Below are positions 63,978 to 64,000 of a stretch of DNA of 64,000 bases, piece after piece. The stretch is from Peribacillus sp. ACCC06369 (GTDB lineage: Bacteria; Bacillota; Bacilli; Bacillales; DSM-1321): NCBI RefSeq assembly GCF_030348945.1, contig NZ_JAUCEN010000002.1:2170001-2234000 (forward strand), written 5' to 3'. Position numbers and translations under genes: made by a program. Below the pieces are notes generated by a model that ran no database searches, had not been told where the DNA came from, and was given only the letters and a program-made list of their open reading frames with translations. Position 1 is the first letter of the stretch. The number at the start of each line of letters is the position of its first letter.

Positions 63978-64000
63978 ATCTACCAATAGATGATTCTTTG

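Overview
The window looks like chromosome of a low-GC, endospore-forming Bacillaceae bacterium, probably close to Peribacillus/Bacillus. The signs are AT-rich intergenic DNA, GGAGG-type ribosome sites, many T-tailed hairpin terminators, a Spo0E-type phosphatase, and two gene orders well known from Bacillus subtilis: phoD-tatAd-tatCd (about 5.95-8.83 kb) and ycsF-ycsG-ycsI-kipI-kipA-kipR (about 50.0-55.6 kb). No rRNA, tRNA, CRISPR array, phage or complete insertion sequence was seen.

Layout. 0-2 kb: the tail of a membrane protein, a stand-alone DnaA domain I protein and a Spo0E-like protein. 1.8-5.6 kb: a cobalamin riboswitch with a terminator/antiterminator ahead of nikA-nikB-nikC-like genes; the ATPase genes are missing and only a 13-codon nikD-like start remains. 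5.9-8.9 kb: PhoD and its Tat translocase. 8.9-14.2 kb: decayed genes (UTRA regulator, YczE/YitT-like membrane protein), a YuiD-like protein, an erythromycin-esterase-family protein, a GNAT enzyme and a MarR regulator. 14.3-18.4 kb: a MarR-controlled heterodimeric ABC multidrug exporter. 18.9-20.9 kb: an isolated branched-chain 2-oxoacid dehydrogenase E1 alpha/beta pair. 21.2-27.9 kb: a sigma-54 activator, a matching -24/-12 promoter and an acyl-CoA catabolic group (CoA ligase, enoyl-CoA hydratase, GntP-type permease, MaoC hydratase). 28.3-35.2 kb: three EamA exporters, an mhqO/mhqN-like quinone-detoxification pair and a MocR regulator. 35.5-38.2 kb: TetR, FAD-linked oxidase and half-size MFS genes. 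38.7-40.0 kb: an ACS-family MFS transporter.

40.3-49.7 kb is the most interesting block: an AraC-type regulator, urocanase (hutU), imidazolonepropionase (hutI), a 49-residue protein, an MFS transporter, a histidine ammonia-lyase homologue without the Ala-Ser-Gly triad that forms the MIO cofactor, and a monomeric sarcosine oxidase-like flavoenzyme. The missing triad is a precise three-residue gap in an otherwise well-conserved protein, and other MIO-contacting positions are also changed. This resembles the known MIO-free ergothionase chemistry (loss of trimethylamine). Because the downstream enzymes are ordinary HutU and HutI, the cluster may convert a histidine betaine such as hercynine to urocanate and then towards glutamate. 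This is an inference.

50-55.6 kb is the 5-oxoprolinase operon with its IclR regulator, which also ends in glutamate. 56-64 kb holds a diaminopentanoate-dehydrogenase-like enzyme, a frameshifted MFS gene, an alpha/beta hydrolase, ferredoxin and ferredoxin-NADP reductase genes, a carboxymuconolactone-decarboxylase-family protein, and then SDR and aldo-keto reductase remnants. Two near-identical 18-bp palindromes, ahead of the MFS gene and of the hydrolase gene, suggest one shared regulator. Identifications rest on recognised motifs and remembered family sequences; no database search was possible.
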